This document shows, piece after piece, positions 40,493-49,028 of a DNA stretch of 59,460 nucleotides. Under the pieces are notes generated by a model. That model did no database searches. It was given only the letters and a program-made list of their open reading frames with translations, and was not told where the DNA came from. Position numbers and translations under genes: made by a program. Source of the DNA: an uncultured Blautia sp. (GTDB taxonomy: Bacteria > Bacillota > Clostridia > Lachnospirales > Lachnospiraceae); the NCBI GenBank assembly GCA_900549015.1, contig URMH01000013.1, positions 1 through 59,460 of the forward strand, in the 5' to 3' direction. Position 1 is the stretch's first letter; each line of letters begins with the position of its first letter.

Positions 40493-41020
40493 ATGAAATA
40501 TCGCAGTTTACAGGAACATGAAATCAATCGGGAGCTGTTTCGTGATTTTATCAGGCGTCAGGTTGTTACAAAATGCTGGCGAAAAGAAGATGGAGAATGG
40601 ATTATAAAAGACGCCCCTTTCATTGATGACTGGACAGAGCAGGATTATGAGGTGCTGATTCAGTGCCTGAAACGTACAGTCAGAACAGGAGGGCTTGTTT
40701 ATGGAGCTTTTTATGAGGAAAAACTAAAAGGCTTTGACGCCGTTCTTCCGGAAATATTCGGCGGAGAAAACAAATATATAGATTTGGCTGCCATTCATGT
40801 GTCTCAGGATATGAGAGGGACAGGAATTGGAACGGTTCTATTTAAAGAAGCAAAAAGATGGGCAAAAGAAAAAGGTGCGGAGAAACTTTATATTTCTGCT
40901 CATTCCGCTGTGGAAAGCCAGGCGTTTTATAAACGTATGGGCTGTGTTGAGGCGAAATGGTATAAAAAGGCGCATGTGGAAGAAGAGCCGTTTGACTGTC
41001 AGCTGGAAGTAAAATTGTAA
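40493..41020 (+). CDS. GNAT family N-acetyltransferase
   Basis: Complete GNAT acetyltransferase of 175 residues. The acetyl-CoA loop is VSQDMRGTGIGTVLFKEAKRWAKEKG (about residues 103-128), followed by the YISAHSAVESQAFYKRMGC strand and helix. The N-terminal substrate half is present, unlike the remnants just upstream. The ribosome site (CAGGGAGAAACAG) is 6-7 bases before the ATG. Substrate unknown; it could acetylate a small molecule or an amino-sugar antibiotic, but nothing in the sequence says so. Confidence 0.85.
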   Translation: MKYRSLQEHEINRELFRDFIRRQVVTKCWRKEDGEWIIKDAPFIDDWTEQDYEVLIQCLKRTVRTGGLVYGAFYEEKLKGFDAVLPEIFGGENKYIDLAAIHVSQDMRGTGIGTVLFKEAKRWAKEKGAEKLYISAHSAVESQAFYKRMGCVEAKWYKKAHVEEEPFDCQLEVKL

Positions 41021-41030
41021 GAGAAATGCC

Positions 41031-41070
41031 GTGTTTTCGCCTGTGCAAAGATTCTTTGCATGGGAAAACA
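41031..41070. repeat. Long imperfect hairpin in intergenic region
   Basis: TGCAAAG-ATT-CTTTGCA at 41044-41060 is a perfect inner stem; TTTTC-CC (41034-41040) pairs with GG-GAAAA (41062-41068) outside it with small bulges. No T-run follows. It could be an RNA structure in the end of the acetyltransferase transcript. Confidence 0.4.
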
Positions 41071-41142
41071 GCACGATGCAAGGCATGATTGCTGGTCATT
41101 TGCAGAAACCGGAGGCATAATGGATACAGAAAGGAGGAGCGC

Positions 41143-41871
41143 ATGAAACTGGGACAAACGATTATAAGCATACGAAAAGAAAGAAACATGACACAGGAAG
41201 AATTTGCCCGAATTTTTCATGTGACACGACAAACAGTATCCAATTGGGAAAATGAAAAAAGCTATCCGGACCTGGAAACCCTGGTTCGGATAAGTGAGGA
41301 ATTTCAGATTTCTCTGGATGCTATGCTGAAGGAGGACGTGCAGATGGTAAAAAAAATAAACAGAGAAATTCAATTCAGTCAGAAATTTAAGAAGAGTTTG
41401 AAAACAGTTCTGGTATGTGCCGGTGTTTTACTGCTCCTTGGCGCGGGCGTCTACGGAGCAATGTGGCAGCAGGCAAAAACCTCTCTGGAAAAAGCATTCC
41501 GGGAAGGCATTGAGAAAAATCAGTTTCAGTTTGACGAGAAAGAGGGATATTATAAAAAGGCAGCTTCAGAAGAAGCCCGCTATATTCTTCCAAACCAGAA
41601 GATGCCAGGATACTTTGATTTTTCTCTTCATTTCCACAATACGGTTCTGGATTATTATGGAACAGCAGAAGGGAAAAACATACAGATAAGATGGTCTGAG
41701 ATGGGAAAAGAAGAGGATGTTGTGTCTTCCGTTTCTTATCTGGACGAAGAGGGCAATCTGGAAAAACCTCTTTCTGAAAAAGAGGAGGAAAGTCTCTGTG
41801 AAAAAAATGAGATAGTCCGGGAAGTGTTAAAAGAGGGCGAAAGAATCTTTGCGGAGGTTTATAAAAGATAA
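41143..41871 (+). CDS. XRE-family regulator with single membrane helix
   Basis: Protein of 242 residues. Residues 1-62 are a Cro/C1-type helix-turn-helix: ISIRKERNMTQEEFARIFHVTRQTVSNWENEKSYPD (recognition helix TRQTVSNWEN). One membrane helix lies near 88-108 (TVLVCAGVLLLLGAGVYGAMW), then a roughly 130-residue extracytoplasmic-type region without Cys pairs. This is a membrane-tethered one-component regulator. The start at 41143 follows AAGGAGGAG. Target unknown; it is separated from the neighbouring genes by a bidirectional terminator and a hairpin. Confidence 0.8.
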   Translation: MKLGQTIISIRKERNMTQEEFARIFHVTRQTVSNWENEKSYPDLETLVRISEEFQISLDAMLKEDVQMVKKINREIQFSQKFKKSLKTVLVCAGVLLLLGAGVYGAMWQQAKTSLEKAFREGIEKNQFQFDEKEGYYKKAASEEARYILPNQKMPGYFDFSLHFHNTVLDYYGTAEGKNIQIRWSEMGKEEDVVSSVSYLDEEGNLEKPLSEKEEESLCEKNEIVREVLKEGERIFAEVYKR

Positions 41872-41893
41872 AATTTATAAAAGATAAAAAAGA

Positions 41894-41930
41894 GGGTATC
41901 GCGATCATACGATTCAGCGATACCCTTTTT
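41894..41930. terminator. Bidirectional terminator between XRE gene and rpmB
   Basis: GGGTATCGC (41894-41902) pairs with GCGATACCC (41917-41925), 14-base loop. TTTTT follows on the plus side, and AAAAAAGA before the stem gives a T-run for the minus strand. Confidence 0.85.
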
Positions 41931-41936
41931 GACGCC

Positions 41937-42122
41937 TTAGGCTCTTTCTACGTTACCGGATCTTAAGCAGGAAGTACATACGTACATTTTCTTATTTCCG
42001 TTCTCTGTTTTAACTTTAACAGATTTAACGTTGGATTTCCACATCTTGTTAGATCTTCTATGAGAATGACTCACGTTGTTTCCGAAATGAGCTCCTTTTT
42101 CACAAATTGCACATTTAGCCAT
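41937..42122 (-). CDS. rpmB: 50S ribosomal protein L28
   Basis: Large subunit protein L28 of 61 residues. It begins MAKCAICEKGAHFGNNVSHSHRRSNKMW in pieces and has paired CxxC motifs, CAIC near the start and CTSC near the end, so it is the zinc-binding (C+) form. AAGGAGGTGCTATC is the ribosome site on the minus strand. It is divergent from yloU, matching the Bacillus rpmB-yloU-yloV-recG neighbourhood. Confidence 0.96.
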   Translation of the reverse strand: MAKCAICEKGAHFGNNVSHSHRRSNKMWKSNVKSVKVKTENGNKKMYVCTSCLRSGNVERA

Positions 42123-42159
42123 GATAGCACCTCCTTGACGCTTTTTTTCAACAGACTTT

Positions 42160-42188
42160 ATTTTAACAGATGAAAATGGCTTTTGCAA
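42160..42188 (-). promoter_or_regulatory. Promoter of rpmB
   Basis: Minus strand -35 TTGCAA (42183-42188), 17-base spacer, -10 TAAAAT (42160-42165). Confidence 0.65.
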
Positions 42189-42290
42189 GCAAAAAAAGGA
42201 AAAATGTGAAAAATAATATTTCTTTTTCTTTCAAAAGAGGGTATAATACACATAAACATAAAATTTGAAATGAAAATTGGAGGTAACCAT

Positions 42291-42650
42291 ATGAATGGAT
42301 GTATAGATTCCGGATTGGGCCGGATTGTCATTGATACGGACGTAATTGCCACTTATGCAGGCAGCGTTGCGGTAGAATGCTTTGGCATCATTGGAATGGC
42401 TGCTGTCAGCATGAAGGACGGTCTTGTAAAGCTGCTTCGAAGAGACAGCTTAAGACACGGAATTAGCGTAAAAATTACAGAAGGCAACAGGATTCGCCTT
42501 GATTTCCATGTAATCGTGGCATATGGCGTAAATATCAGCGCAATTGCAGATAATCTTGTCAGCAATGTAAAATATAAAGTCGAGGCTTTCACAGGTATGG
42601 AGATTGAAAAAATCAATATTATGGTGGAAGGCGTACGTGCCATAGATTAG
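42291..42650 (+). CDS. yloU: Asp23/Gls24 family protein (YloU-like)
   Basis: Protein of 119 residues of the Asp23/Gls24 (YloU) family. Signature: GRIVIDTDVIATYAGSVAVECFGIIGMA near the start, and RLDFHVIVAYGVNISAIADNL near 69-89. The start at 42291 has GGAGGT (42279-42284) 6 bases upstream; the ATG at 42270 lies before that site. A TATAAT at 42242-42247 is a likely -10. The family tends to accompany fakA-like genes and in staphylococci Asp23 is a cell-envelope stress protein. Here it precedes the DAK2 gene. Confidence 0.9.
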   Translation: MNGCIDSGLGRIVIDTDVIATYAGSVAVECFGIIGMAAVSMKDGLVKLLRRDSLRHGISVKITEGNRIRLDFHVIVAYGVNISAIADNLVSNVKYKVEAFTGMEIEKINIMVEGVRAID

Positions 42651-42670
42651 GATTAGAGGAGGAACTTGTG

Positions 42671-44344
42671 GTGAACAGAAAAACCATAGATGCCAGTACA
42701 CTTTCCAGAATGTTTCTGGCAGGAGCCAAAAATCTGGAAGCAAAGAAAGAATGGATCAATGAATTAAATGTATTTCCCGTACCGGACGGAGATACAGGAA
42801 CAAATATGACGCTTACGATCATGTCCGCTGCCGCAGAGGTGGGGGCTCTTGGAGATACTGACATGGAATCTCTGGCGAAAGCCATTTCTTCCGGTTCTTT
42901 AAGAGGAGCAAGAGGAAACTCCGGCGTTATTCTTTCCCAGCTTTTAAGAGGCTTTACGCGTGGTGTAAGAAAATATGAGGAGCTTGACGCGCCTTTAATT
43001 GCAGCGGCAATGGAAAGAGGCGTGGAGACTGCCTACAAAGCAGTTATGAAGCCAAAAGAAGGTACGATTTTAACAGTGGCAAAGGAAGCTGCGTTAAAGG
43101 CTGTTGAGATTGCAGAGGAAATGGAAGACCTGGAAGAATTTTTCCGCGAGGTATTTGTACATGCAGAGGCGACTCTTGCCAAAACTCCGGAAATGCTTCC
43201 TGTATTAAAAGAAGCGGGAGTTGTGGATTCCGGCGGACAGGGACTTCTGGAAGTGTTCCGCGGTGCAGTGGACGGCTTCCTTGGAAAAGAAGTAGATTAC
43301 TCCCAGTTTGAGAAGAGTGCAGCTCCGGCTGTGACAAAGATTTCTCCTCAGGCAGAAGCGGATATTAAATTCGGTTACTGTACAGAATTTATCATTATGC
43401 TGAATAAAGAACTGCCGGAGGAAGAAGAACATAGCTTTAAAGAATTTCTCATGTCGATTGGAGATTCCATCGTTCTTGTAGCCGATGATGAAATTGTAAA
43501 AGTACATGTGCATACAAACCACCCGGGACAGGCAATCGAGCGCGCCCTTACTTACGGTTCTCTCTCCAGAATGAAAATCGACAATATGAGAGAAGAACAT
43601 CAGGAGAAGCTGATCAAAGATGCGGAAAAACTTGCGGCACAGCAGGCAGAAGAGGAAGAGGCAAAGGCAGCAGAGCAGCCTCCTAAGGAAGTCGGCTTTA
43701 TTTCTGTTTCCGCAGGAGGCGGACTGACAAATATCTTTAAAGACCTGGGTGTGGACTATCTGATCGAGGGCGGTCAGACCATGAACCCAAGTACGGAGGA
43801 TATGTTAAATGCCATTGCAAAAGTAAACGCAAAGACGATTTACATTTTCCCGAATAATAAAAACATTATTCTGGCAGCAAACCAGGCGCGTGATCTGACA
43901 GAGGACAAGGAGATCGTGGTAGTTCCAACAAAGACGGTTCCACAGGGAATTTCCGCAATTATCAGCTTCGTTCCGGAGAAAAACGGCGAGGAAAATCTGG
44001 AAGCCATGATGGAAGCGGTGTCCAGAGTGAAGACGGGACAGATTACCTATGCTGTCCGCGATACAAGGATTGACGATAAGGAAATCCATGAAGGCGACAT
44101 TATGGGAATTGGCGACAGCGGCATTCTTGCAGTTGGAAAGACAAAAGAAGAAGTTGCAAAAGAGACGGTCGCTTCTATGATGGACGAGGACGGAGAGATT
44201 ATCAGCCTTTACTATGGTGCAGATACGGAGGAGGCAGATGCGGAGGCTCTCGCAGAGGAGCTGGAAGCGCTGTATCCGGACTGTGAGATAGAAGTAAACC
44301 AGGGCGGACAGCCGATTTACTACTATATTATTTCAGTAGAATAA
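42671..44344 (+). CDS. fakA: DAK2/DegV-type fatty acid kinase subunit (FakA/YloV)
   Basis: Protein of about 557 residues. The N-terminal DAK2 (dihydroxyacetone kinase L-like) domain has LNVFPVPDGDTGTNMTLT with metal-binding aspartates, SLRGARGNSGVILSQLLRGF and AGVVDSGGQGLLEVFRG; a C-terminal DegV-related domain follows after an acidic linker (about 315-338). In Firmicutes FakA phosphorylates fatty acids carried by a FakB partner; no fakB is in the window. GTG at both 42668 and 42671 are candidates; 42671 has the better 8-base spacing from AGGAGG (42657-42662) and gives MNRKTIDAS. Confidence 0.85.
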   Translation: MNRKTIDASTLSRMFLAGAKNLEAKKEWINELNVFPVPDGDTGTNMTLTIMSAAAEVGALGDTDMESLAKAISSGSLRGARGNSGVILSQLLRGFTRGVRKYEELDAPLIAAAMERGVETAYKAVMKPKEGTILTVAKEAALKAVEIAEEMEDLEEFFREVFVHAEATLAKTPEMLPVLKEAGVVDSGGQGLLEVFRGAVDGFLGKEVDYSQFEKSAAPAVTKISPQAEADIKFGYCTEFIIMLNKELPEEEEHSFKEFLMSIGDSIVLVADDEIVKVHVHTNHPGQAIERALTYGSLSRMKIDNMREEHQEKLIKDAEKLAAQQAEEEEAKAAEQPPKEVGFISVSAGGGLTNIFKDLGVDYLIEGGQTMNPSTEDMLNAIAKVNAKTIYIFPNNKNIILAANQARDLTEDKEIVVVPTKTVPQGISAIISFVPEKNGEENLEAMMEAVSRVKTGQITYAVRDTRIDDKEIHEGDIMGIGDSGILAVGKTKEEVAKETVASMMDEDGEIISLYYGADTEEADAEALAEELEALYPDCEIEVNQGGQPIYYYIISVE

Positions 44345-44352
44345 GAGAAGGG

Positions 44353-44380
44353 GCGGAAGAAAGTCTTCCGCTCTTTTTTT
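44353..44380 (+). terminator. Terminator between fakA and recG
   Basis: GCGGAAGA (44353-44360) pairs with TCTTCCGC (44364-44371) around AAG, followed by TCTTTTTTT. Confidence 0.85.
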
Positions 44381-44392
44381 CAGGAGGGAAAT

Positions 44393-46447
44393 ATGGACAG
44401 ACCACTTCGTTCTTTAAAAGGAGTAGGAGAAAAAACAGAAAAGCTCTTTCAGAAAATCGGAGTTTCCACCACAGAAGAACTGCTCCGGTATTATCCGCGT
44501 AATTATGAAGCGTATGAAGAACCGATTCCCATTGAGGAATTGAAAGAAGGGTGCATTGCGAGTATTCAGGCTACGATCGTATCTGGTGTGTATGTAAATA
44601 AAGTAAGAAATCTTCAGGTTATTACGATTACGGCAGCAGATGCCACGGAAAAAATCGGAATCGCCTGGTTTAATATGCCATATCTGAAAAATACGCTGAA
44701 AAAGGGCAGTGTTTTTATATTCAGAGGCCGTGTTGCGAGAAAACAGGGAAAGCTTCAGATGGAACACCCGGAAATCTTTACGCCTGCGGCATACGGGGAA
44801 ATCCTTCACAGCCTGCAGCCGGTGTATGCGCTCACAGCCGGTCTTTCCAATAAAACCATAGGAAAGCTTGTGCGCCAGGCAATAAAGGAGCAGACGCTTC
44901 AGATGGAGTATCTTCCGGAGGAAGTAAAGGAGAGATACCATCTGGCAGATGATAATTTCGCAGTGGAAAATATCCATTTTCCGGCAAATATGGAAAAGCT
45001 TCTCATGGCGCGCAAACGCCTTGTGTTTGATGAGTTTCTGTTTTTCATCCTTTCGGTGCAGACCTTAAAAGAGAGAACGGAAACGGCGAAAAATGAATTT
45101 CCCATGACGCCTGTATGGACAACAGAGGAAGTGATGGAAAGGCTTCCTTATAATCTTACAAAAGCACAGCTGAATGTATGGCATGAGATAGAAAGGGATT
45201 TGCAGAGTCATAGCCTCATGTCCCGACTTGTTCAGGGGGACGTAGGATGCGGAAAGACAATTTTAGCTTTTCTTGCTTTGATCATGACAGTGGAAAACGG
45301 GTATCAGGGAGCGCTTATGGTTCCTACGGAGGTTCTGGCAAAGCAGCATTACGAAGGTTTTCAGGAGCTTCTGGAAAAACAGGGAGTAACCTCCTGCAGA
45401 CCGGTTCTTTTAACAGGCTCCTGTACAGCAAAAGAAAAAAGAGAAATCTATGAAAAAATCGTTTCCGGAGAGGCAAATGTAATTATTGGAACACATGCGC
45501 TTATTCAGGAGAAGGTATGTTATAAAAATCTTGCCCTTGTCATTACAGATGAGCAGCACCGCTTTGGTGTAAAACAGAGGGAGGCGCTCACAACAAGAGG
45601 GAATCCGCCACATGTGCTTGTTATGAGTGCTACGCCCATTCCCCGGACTCTTGCCATTATTTTGTACGGCGATCTTGATATTTCCATTGTGGACGAGCTT
45701 CCGGCTGCAAGGCTTCCTATTAAAAACTGCGTGGTGGATACTTCTTACCGGAAAAAAGCATACGCGTTTATGGAGCGGCAGATTCAGGAAGGACGCCAGG
45801 TATATGTCATCTGTCCTATGGTGGAGGAGAGCGAAGGTACAGATGGGGAAAATGTTCTGGACTATACAGAAAAATTAAGAAGTATTTTTCCGGAAACGAT
45901 TACCGTGGCAGCTCTTCATGGAAAAATGAAGCCAAAAGAAAAAAACAGGATCATGGAAGAGTTTGCGGAAGGAAAAATTAAAATTCTGGTATCGACTACA
46001 GTTGTGGAGGTGGGAGTAAATGTTCCGAATGCCACCGTTATGATGGTGGAAAATGCCGAGAGGTTCGGGCTTGCCCAGCTGCATCAGCTCCGGGGAAGAG
46101 TGGGGCGCGGGAAACATCAGTCCTACTGCATTTTCATGCAGGGCAACGGGGCAAAGGAAACATCGAAACGGTTGGAGATCCTGAATAAATCAAACGATGG
46201 ATTTTTTATTGCAGGGGAAGATTTGAAGCTTCGGGGACCGGGAGATCTTTTTGGAATCCGCCAGAGCGGTCTTCTGGAATTTAAGCTTGGAGATATTTAC
46301 CAGGACGCGGATATTTTAAAATCTGCAAGCGAGGCAGCAGGCATGATCCTTTCCTGTGACCCGGATTTAAGCCTTGAACAGAACAGGAAATTAAAAGAAA
46401 AACTGGGTCAGTATATGAAGGAAGATTTACAGAATATGGGTCTGTAG
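44393..46447 (+). CDS. recG: ATP-dependent DNA helicase RecG
   Basis: RecG (684 residues) remodels stalled forks and branched DNA. An N-terminal wedge/OB domain (about 1-190) contains LRYYPRNYEAYEE; the helicase core has Walker A GDVGCGKTI, DEQHRFGVKQR (motif II), SATPIPRTLAI (motif III), STTVVEVGVNVPNATVM and QLHQLRGRVGRG. The length is normal. The ribosome site is CAGGAGGGAAAT. It follows yloU-fakA as in Bacillus. Confidence 0.96.
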   Translation: MDRPLRSLKGVGEKTEKLFQKIGVSTTEELLRYYPRNYEAYEEPIPIEELKEGCIASIQATIVSGVYVNKVRNLQVITITAADATEKIGIAWFNMPYLKNTLKKGSVFIFRGRVARKQGKLQMEHPEIFTPAAYGEILHSLQPVYALTAGLSNKTIGKLVRQAIKEQTLQMEYLPEEVKERYHLADDNFAVENIHFPANMEKLLMARKRLVFDEFLFFILSVQTLKERTETAKNEFPMTPVWTTEEVMERLPYNLTKAQLNVWHEIERDLQSHSLMSRLVQGDVGCGKTILAFLALIMTVENGYQGALMVPTEVLAKQHYEGFQELLEKQGVTSCRPVLLTGSCTAKEKREIYEKIVSGEANVIIGTHALIQEKVCYKNLALVITDEQHRFGVKQREALTTRGNPPHVLVMSATPIPRTLAIILYGDLDISIVDELPAARLPIKNCVVDTSYRKKAYAFMERQIQEGRQVYVICPMVEESEGTDGENVLDYTEKLRSIFPETITVAALHGKMKPKEKNRIMEEFAEGKIKILVSTTVVEVGVNVPNATVMMVENAERFGLAQLHQLRGRVGRGKHQSYCIFMQGNGAKETSKRLEILNKSNDGFFIAGEDLKLRGPGDLFGIRQSGLLEFKLGDIYQDADILKSASEAAGMILSCDPDLSLEQNRKLKEKLGQYMKEDLQNMGL

Positions 46448-46459
46448 AAAAACAAAATC

Positions 46460-46488
46460 TTGCAAAAATCTGCAAATAGTAGTATTCT
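46460..46488 (+). promoter_or_regulatory. Promoter of DUF6465 gene
   Basis: -35 TTGCAA (46460-46465), 17-base spacer, -10 TATTCT (46483-46488). Confidence 0.65.
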
Positions 46489-46531
46489 ATGAAACGTAAT
46501 CAATTATTAAACCTTGTAAGGAGGCTATCAA

Positions 46532-47008
46532 ATGGCTAGAAAGATGACAACAAAAAAAGCAGACACAACTGCAAAAACAGCATCTGTGAAAGAGACTCCT
46601 GCAAAATCTGTTGCTGCCGCACCTGTAGAGAACGCTGTAAAAGCTGAGACTGAAAAGACAGAAAATGCAAAAGTAACCGCTGTTAAGGAAGAAGAAAAAA
46701 TAACAGAAAAAGAAACACCAGCTAAAAAAACAACAAGGAAGACTGCTTCCAAAACTGCCGCACCGAAGAAAACTCCGGCAAAGAGAACTGCTTCAAAGAA
46801 AGCAGAGACAAATACAGAAGTGTATGTTCAGTTCTGGGGCAGAGAAATACATACAAAAGATGTTGTAGAAAACATTAAAAAAGTATGGACAGAGGAAATG
46901 GGAAAAAAAGAGTCTGATATGAAAGATCTGAAAGTGTATATCAAACCGGAAGATAATGGAGCGCATTATGTGATCAATGGCGACATTACTGGTTTTATTG
47001 GAATGTAA
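46532..47008 (+). CDS. DUF6465 protein with lysine/alanine-rich N-terminus
   Basis: Protein of 158 residues. Residues 1-95 are low complexity, rich in Lys, Ala, Thr and Pro (KETPAKS, KKTTRKTASKTAAPKKTPAKRTASKK), like histone H1 tails. Residues 96-158 form the compact DUF6465 domain: VYVQFWGREIHTKDVVENIKKVW and DLKVYIKPEDNGAHYVINGD. The tail suggests nucleic acid binding and nucleoid association is a reasonable hypothesis, but the domain has no proven role. It has its own promoter and a bidirectional terminator. Confidence 0.8.
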   Translation: MARKMTTKKADTTAKTASVKETPAKSVAAAPVENAVKAETEKTENAKVTAVKEEEKITEKETPAKKTTRKTASKTAAPKKTPAKRTASKKAETNTEVYVQFWGREIHTKDVVENIKKVWTEEMGKKESDMKDLKVYIKPEDNGAHYVINGDITGFIGM

Positions 47009-47024
47009 TTGAAATCTGTACAGT

Positions 47025-47065
47025 AAAATGCCGGGATATGAGATTTCATATTCCCGGCATTTTTC
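47025..47065. terminator. Bidirectional terminator, DUF6465 gene and SASP gene
   Basis: AAAATGCCGGGATATGA (47025-47041) pairs with TCATATTCCCGGCATTTTT (47046-47064) with a one-base bulge; T-run on the plus side and A-run on the left for the minus strand. Confidence 0.9.
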
Positions 47066-47099
47066 TGCAAATATAAGTGTTCTGATATTCAGAGGCGGT

Positions 47100-47333
47100 T
47101 TAGAAACCGGACTGGCTTCCAGCAGAACCGCTGGACATCTGGCGCTCCTGGGCCTCGATCATCTTTTTCACCATATATCCGCCGACGCTTCCGTTCTGTT
47201 TGGAAGTAAGGTTACCGTTGTATCCGTCTGTAAGCGGAACACCCAGCTCATTTGCAACTTCGAATTTAAAACGGTCTAATGCGCCTTTTGCTTCTGGTAC
47301 AACTGCTTTGTTAGAAGAATTGTTGTTTGACAT
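47100..47333 (-). CDS. Alpha/beta-type small acid-soluble spore protein
   Basis: SASP of 77 residues that coats and protects spore DNA. The family core is visible: ALDRFKFEVANELGVPL (the germination protease site lies in the FEVA region) and LTSKQNGSVGGYMVKKMIE. The N-terminus is Asn/Ser-rich and the tail Gly/Ser-rich. AAGGAGGAAATGAATC precedes the ATG. Expression by the forespore sigma factor is expected but no clear site was found. Marks a spore former. Confidence 0.94.
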   Translation of the reverse strand: MSNNNSSNKAVVPEAKGALDRFKFEVANELGVPLTDGYNGNLTSKQNGSVGGYMVKKMIEAQERQMSSGSAGSQSGF

Positions 47334-47480
47334 GATTCATTTCCTCCTTGGTTGTTTGTTTGTTGTTACATTGCTAGTATATGAAAAAATTAAAATAATA
47401 CACTGGCAGTTCTTGTATATAGTGGCAGAATTATGAAAATATTAACAATCTATGAAATTTGTATATTTTAAAAGATTTAA

Positions 47481-47509
47481 TTGCACTTCTTTTAGCTATT
47501 TGTTATAAT
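47481..47509 (+). promoter_or_regulatory. Promoter of mgsA operon
   Basis: -35 TTGCAC (47481-47486), 17-base spacer, perfect -10 TATAAT (47504-47509). Confidence 0.85.
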
Positions 47510-47565
47510 GTCAAATAGGGAAATTAGATTTTACGAAAATGGAATGGCAGAATGGAGAGTGAATT

Positions 47566-47961
47566 ATGAATTTAGGAATTATTGCACATAACAGTAAAAA
47601 GGTATTAATTGAAGATTTCTGCATTGCCTATAAAAATATTCTTGCAAAACATGAGGTTTATGCGACAGGAACTACAGGAAGAAGAATCGAGGAAGCCACA
47701 GGGCTTCATGTTCATAAATTTCTGGCAGGAAGTATTGGCGGCGACAAACAGTTTACAGAGATGATCGAGAGAGAAGACATGGATATGGTCATTCTCTTTT
47801 ATAATCCGGTTATGATGGATCCGAAAGAGCCGGACATCACAAATATTGTAAAAAAATGCGACCAGTATAATATTCCGGTTGCCACAAATATTGCCACAGC
47901 GGAGCTTCTGATTCTGGGACTTGCCCGTGGAGATCTGGATTGGAGACTGAATCTGAAATGA
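47566..47961 (+). CDS. mgsA: Methylglyoxal synthase
   Basis: Methylglyoxal synthase (131 residues) converts dihydroxyacetone phosphate to methylglyoxal and phosphate, a bypass of lower glycolysis. Visible are the N-terminal LGIIAHNSKK, ATGTTGRRIEEATG, then the active-site AGSIGGDKQF with the catalytic Asp, and FYNPVMMDPKEPDI and IPVATNIATAELLI. The ATGA at 47958-47961 overlaps rsmD. Own promoter with perfect -10. Confidence 0.93.
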   Translation: MNLGIIAHNSKKVLIEDFCIAYKNILAKHEVYATGTTGRRIEEATGLHVHKFLAGSIGGDKQFTEMIEREDMDMVILFYNPVMMDPKEPDITNIVKKCDQYNIPVATNIATAELLILGLARGDLDWRLNLK

Positions 47962-48512
47962 GAGTCATAGCAGGAAAAGCAAGACGTTTAAATTTAAAAA
48001 CAGTTCCGGGGATGGATACGCGCCCCACAACAGACAGAATAAAAGAAACCCTGTTTAATATTCTCCAGCCGGAAATGCTGGACTGCCGTTTTCTTGATCT
48101 GTTTGCAGGAAGCGGCGCAATCGGAATTGAAGCTTTGAGCCGTGGAGCAGCAGAGGCTGTTTTTGTGGAAAAAAATCCGAAGGCATGTGCATGTATCCGG
48201 GAAAATCTGGCATTTACAAAACTTGCAGAAGGTGGTAAACTGCTGAACATGGACGTGCTTCAGGCGCTGCGTTCTCTGGAGGCGAAAGATGCATTCGACT
48301 GTATTTTTATGGACCCTCCTTACAATCAGGAACTGGAAAAAGAGGTTCTCCTGTACCTGAAAGAAAGTGAAACGGCAGATGAGAATACTCTGATCATAAT
48401 AGAAGCGGAGCTTTCCACTGATTTTTCTTATGTGACAGAGCTGGGATATGAGCTTTTGCGCGTGAAAGAGTATAAGACAAATAAGCACATTTTTTTAAAA
48501 AAGAGAAAGTGA
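47958..48512 (+). CDS. rsmD: 16S rRNA (guanine966-N2)-methyltransferase RsmD
   Basis: SAM-dependent methyltransferase of 184 residues modifying 16S rRNA. It begins MRVIAGKARRLNLKTVPG and has TRPTTDRIKETLFNIL, the SAM-binding FLDLFAGSGAIGIEALSRGA and the catalytic MDPPYNQ motif. The start at 47958 overlaps the mgsA stop; an upstream TTG at 47940 has no better site. rsmD-coaD linkage is common. Translation is probably coupled to mgsA. Confidence 0.94.
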   Translation: MRVIAGKARRLNLKTVPGMDTRPTTDRIKETLFNILQPEMLDCRFLDLFAGSGAIGIEALSRGAAEAVFVEKNPKACACIRENLAFTKLAEGGKLLNMDVLQALRSLEAKDAFDCIFMDPPYNQELEKEVLLYLKESETADENTLIIIEAELSTDFSYVTELGYELLRVKEYKTNKHIFLKKRK

Positions 48513-48521
48513 GAAAAATAC

Positions 48522-49016
48522 ATGGTAGTAGCAGTATATCCCGGAAGTTTTGATCCGGCTACTTATGGGCATCTGGATGTAATCAAACGTGCCAGCGTAT
48601 CTTTCGATAAAATAATTGTGGGAGTTTTGCATAATTCTGCAAAAAGTCCGTTGTTTTCTGTGGAAGAACGTGTTAATATACTAGAAAAGGCGACAAAAGA
48701 TATTCCAAATGTAGAAGTGAAGCCTTTTGAAGGTTTGTCAGTGAATTTTGCAAGAGAGAATCACGCGCAGGTTATTATAAGAGGGCTGCGGGCAGTTACA
48801 GATTTTGAGTATGAACTGCAGATGGCACAGACAAATCGTGTCCTGGCTCAGGATATAGATACTGTTTTTATGACTACAAGCCTTGAATACGCATATTTAA
48901 GTTCCACCATCATGAAGGAAGTGGCTTCCTTCGGGGGAGACTTAAGCAAGTTTGCGCCGCCGGAGATCATCGAGGCGGTAAAACAGAAAATGCCGAAAGA
49001 TAAACAGATAAAATAA
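48522..49016 (+). CDS. coaD: Phosphopantetheine adenylyltransferase
   Basis: CoaD (164 residues) makes dephospho-CoA from ATP and 4'-phosphopantetheine. The nucleotidyltransferase motif is PGSFDPATYGHLDVIKRA (T-Y-G-H at residues 14-17), with RGLRAVTDFEYELQMAQTNR and the C-terminal TSLEYAYLSSTIMKEVA (I-S-S/T-type) motif. It is 9 bases after rsmD, in the same unit. No oddities. Confidence 0.96.
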   Translation: MVVAVYPGSFDPATYGHLDVIKRASVSFDKIIVGVLHNSAKSPLFSVEERVNILEKATKDIPNVEVKPFEGLSVNFARENHAQVIIRGLRAVTDFEYELQMAQTNRVLAQDIDTVFMTTSLEYAYLSSTIMKEVASFGGDLSKFAPPEIIEAVKQKMPKDKQIK

Positions 49017-49028
49017 GGAGAGTGTATT

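Noticed and set aside
47340..47440. A forespore sigma-G promoter for the SASP gene
   Set aside because: A CATATAC-like stretch exists on the minus strand but no matching -35 at the right distance, so I do not claim it.
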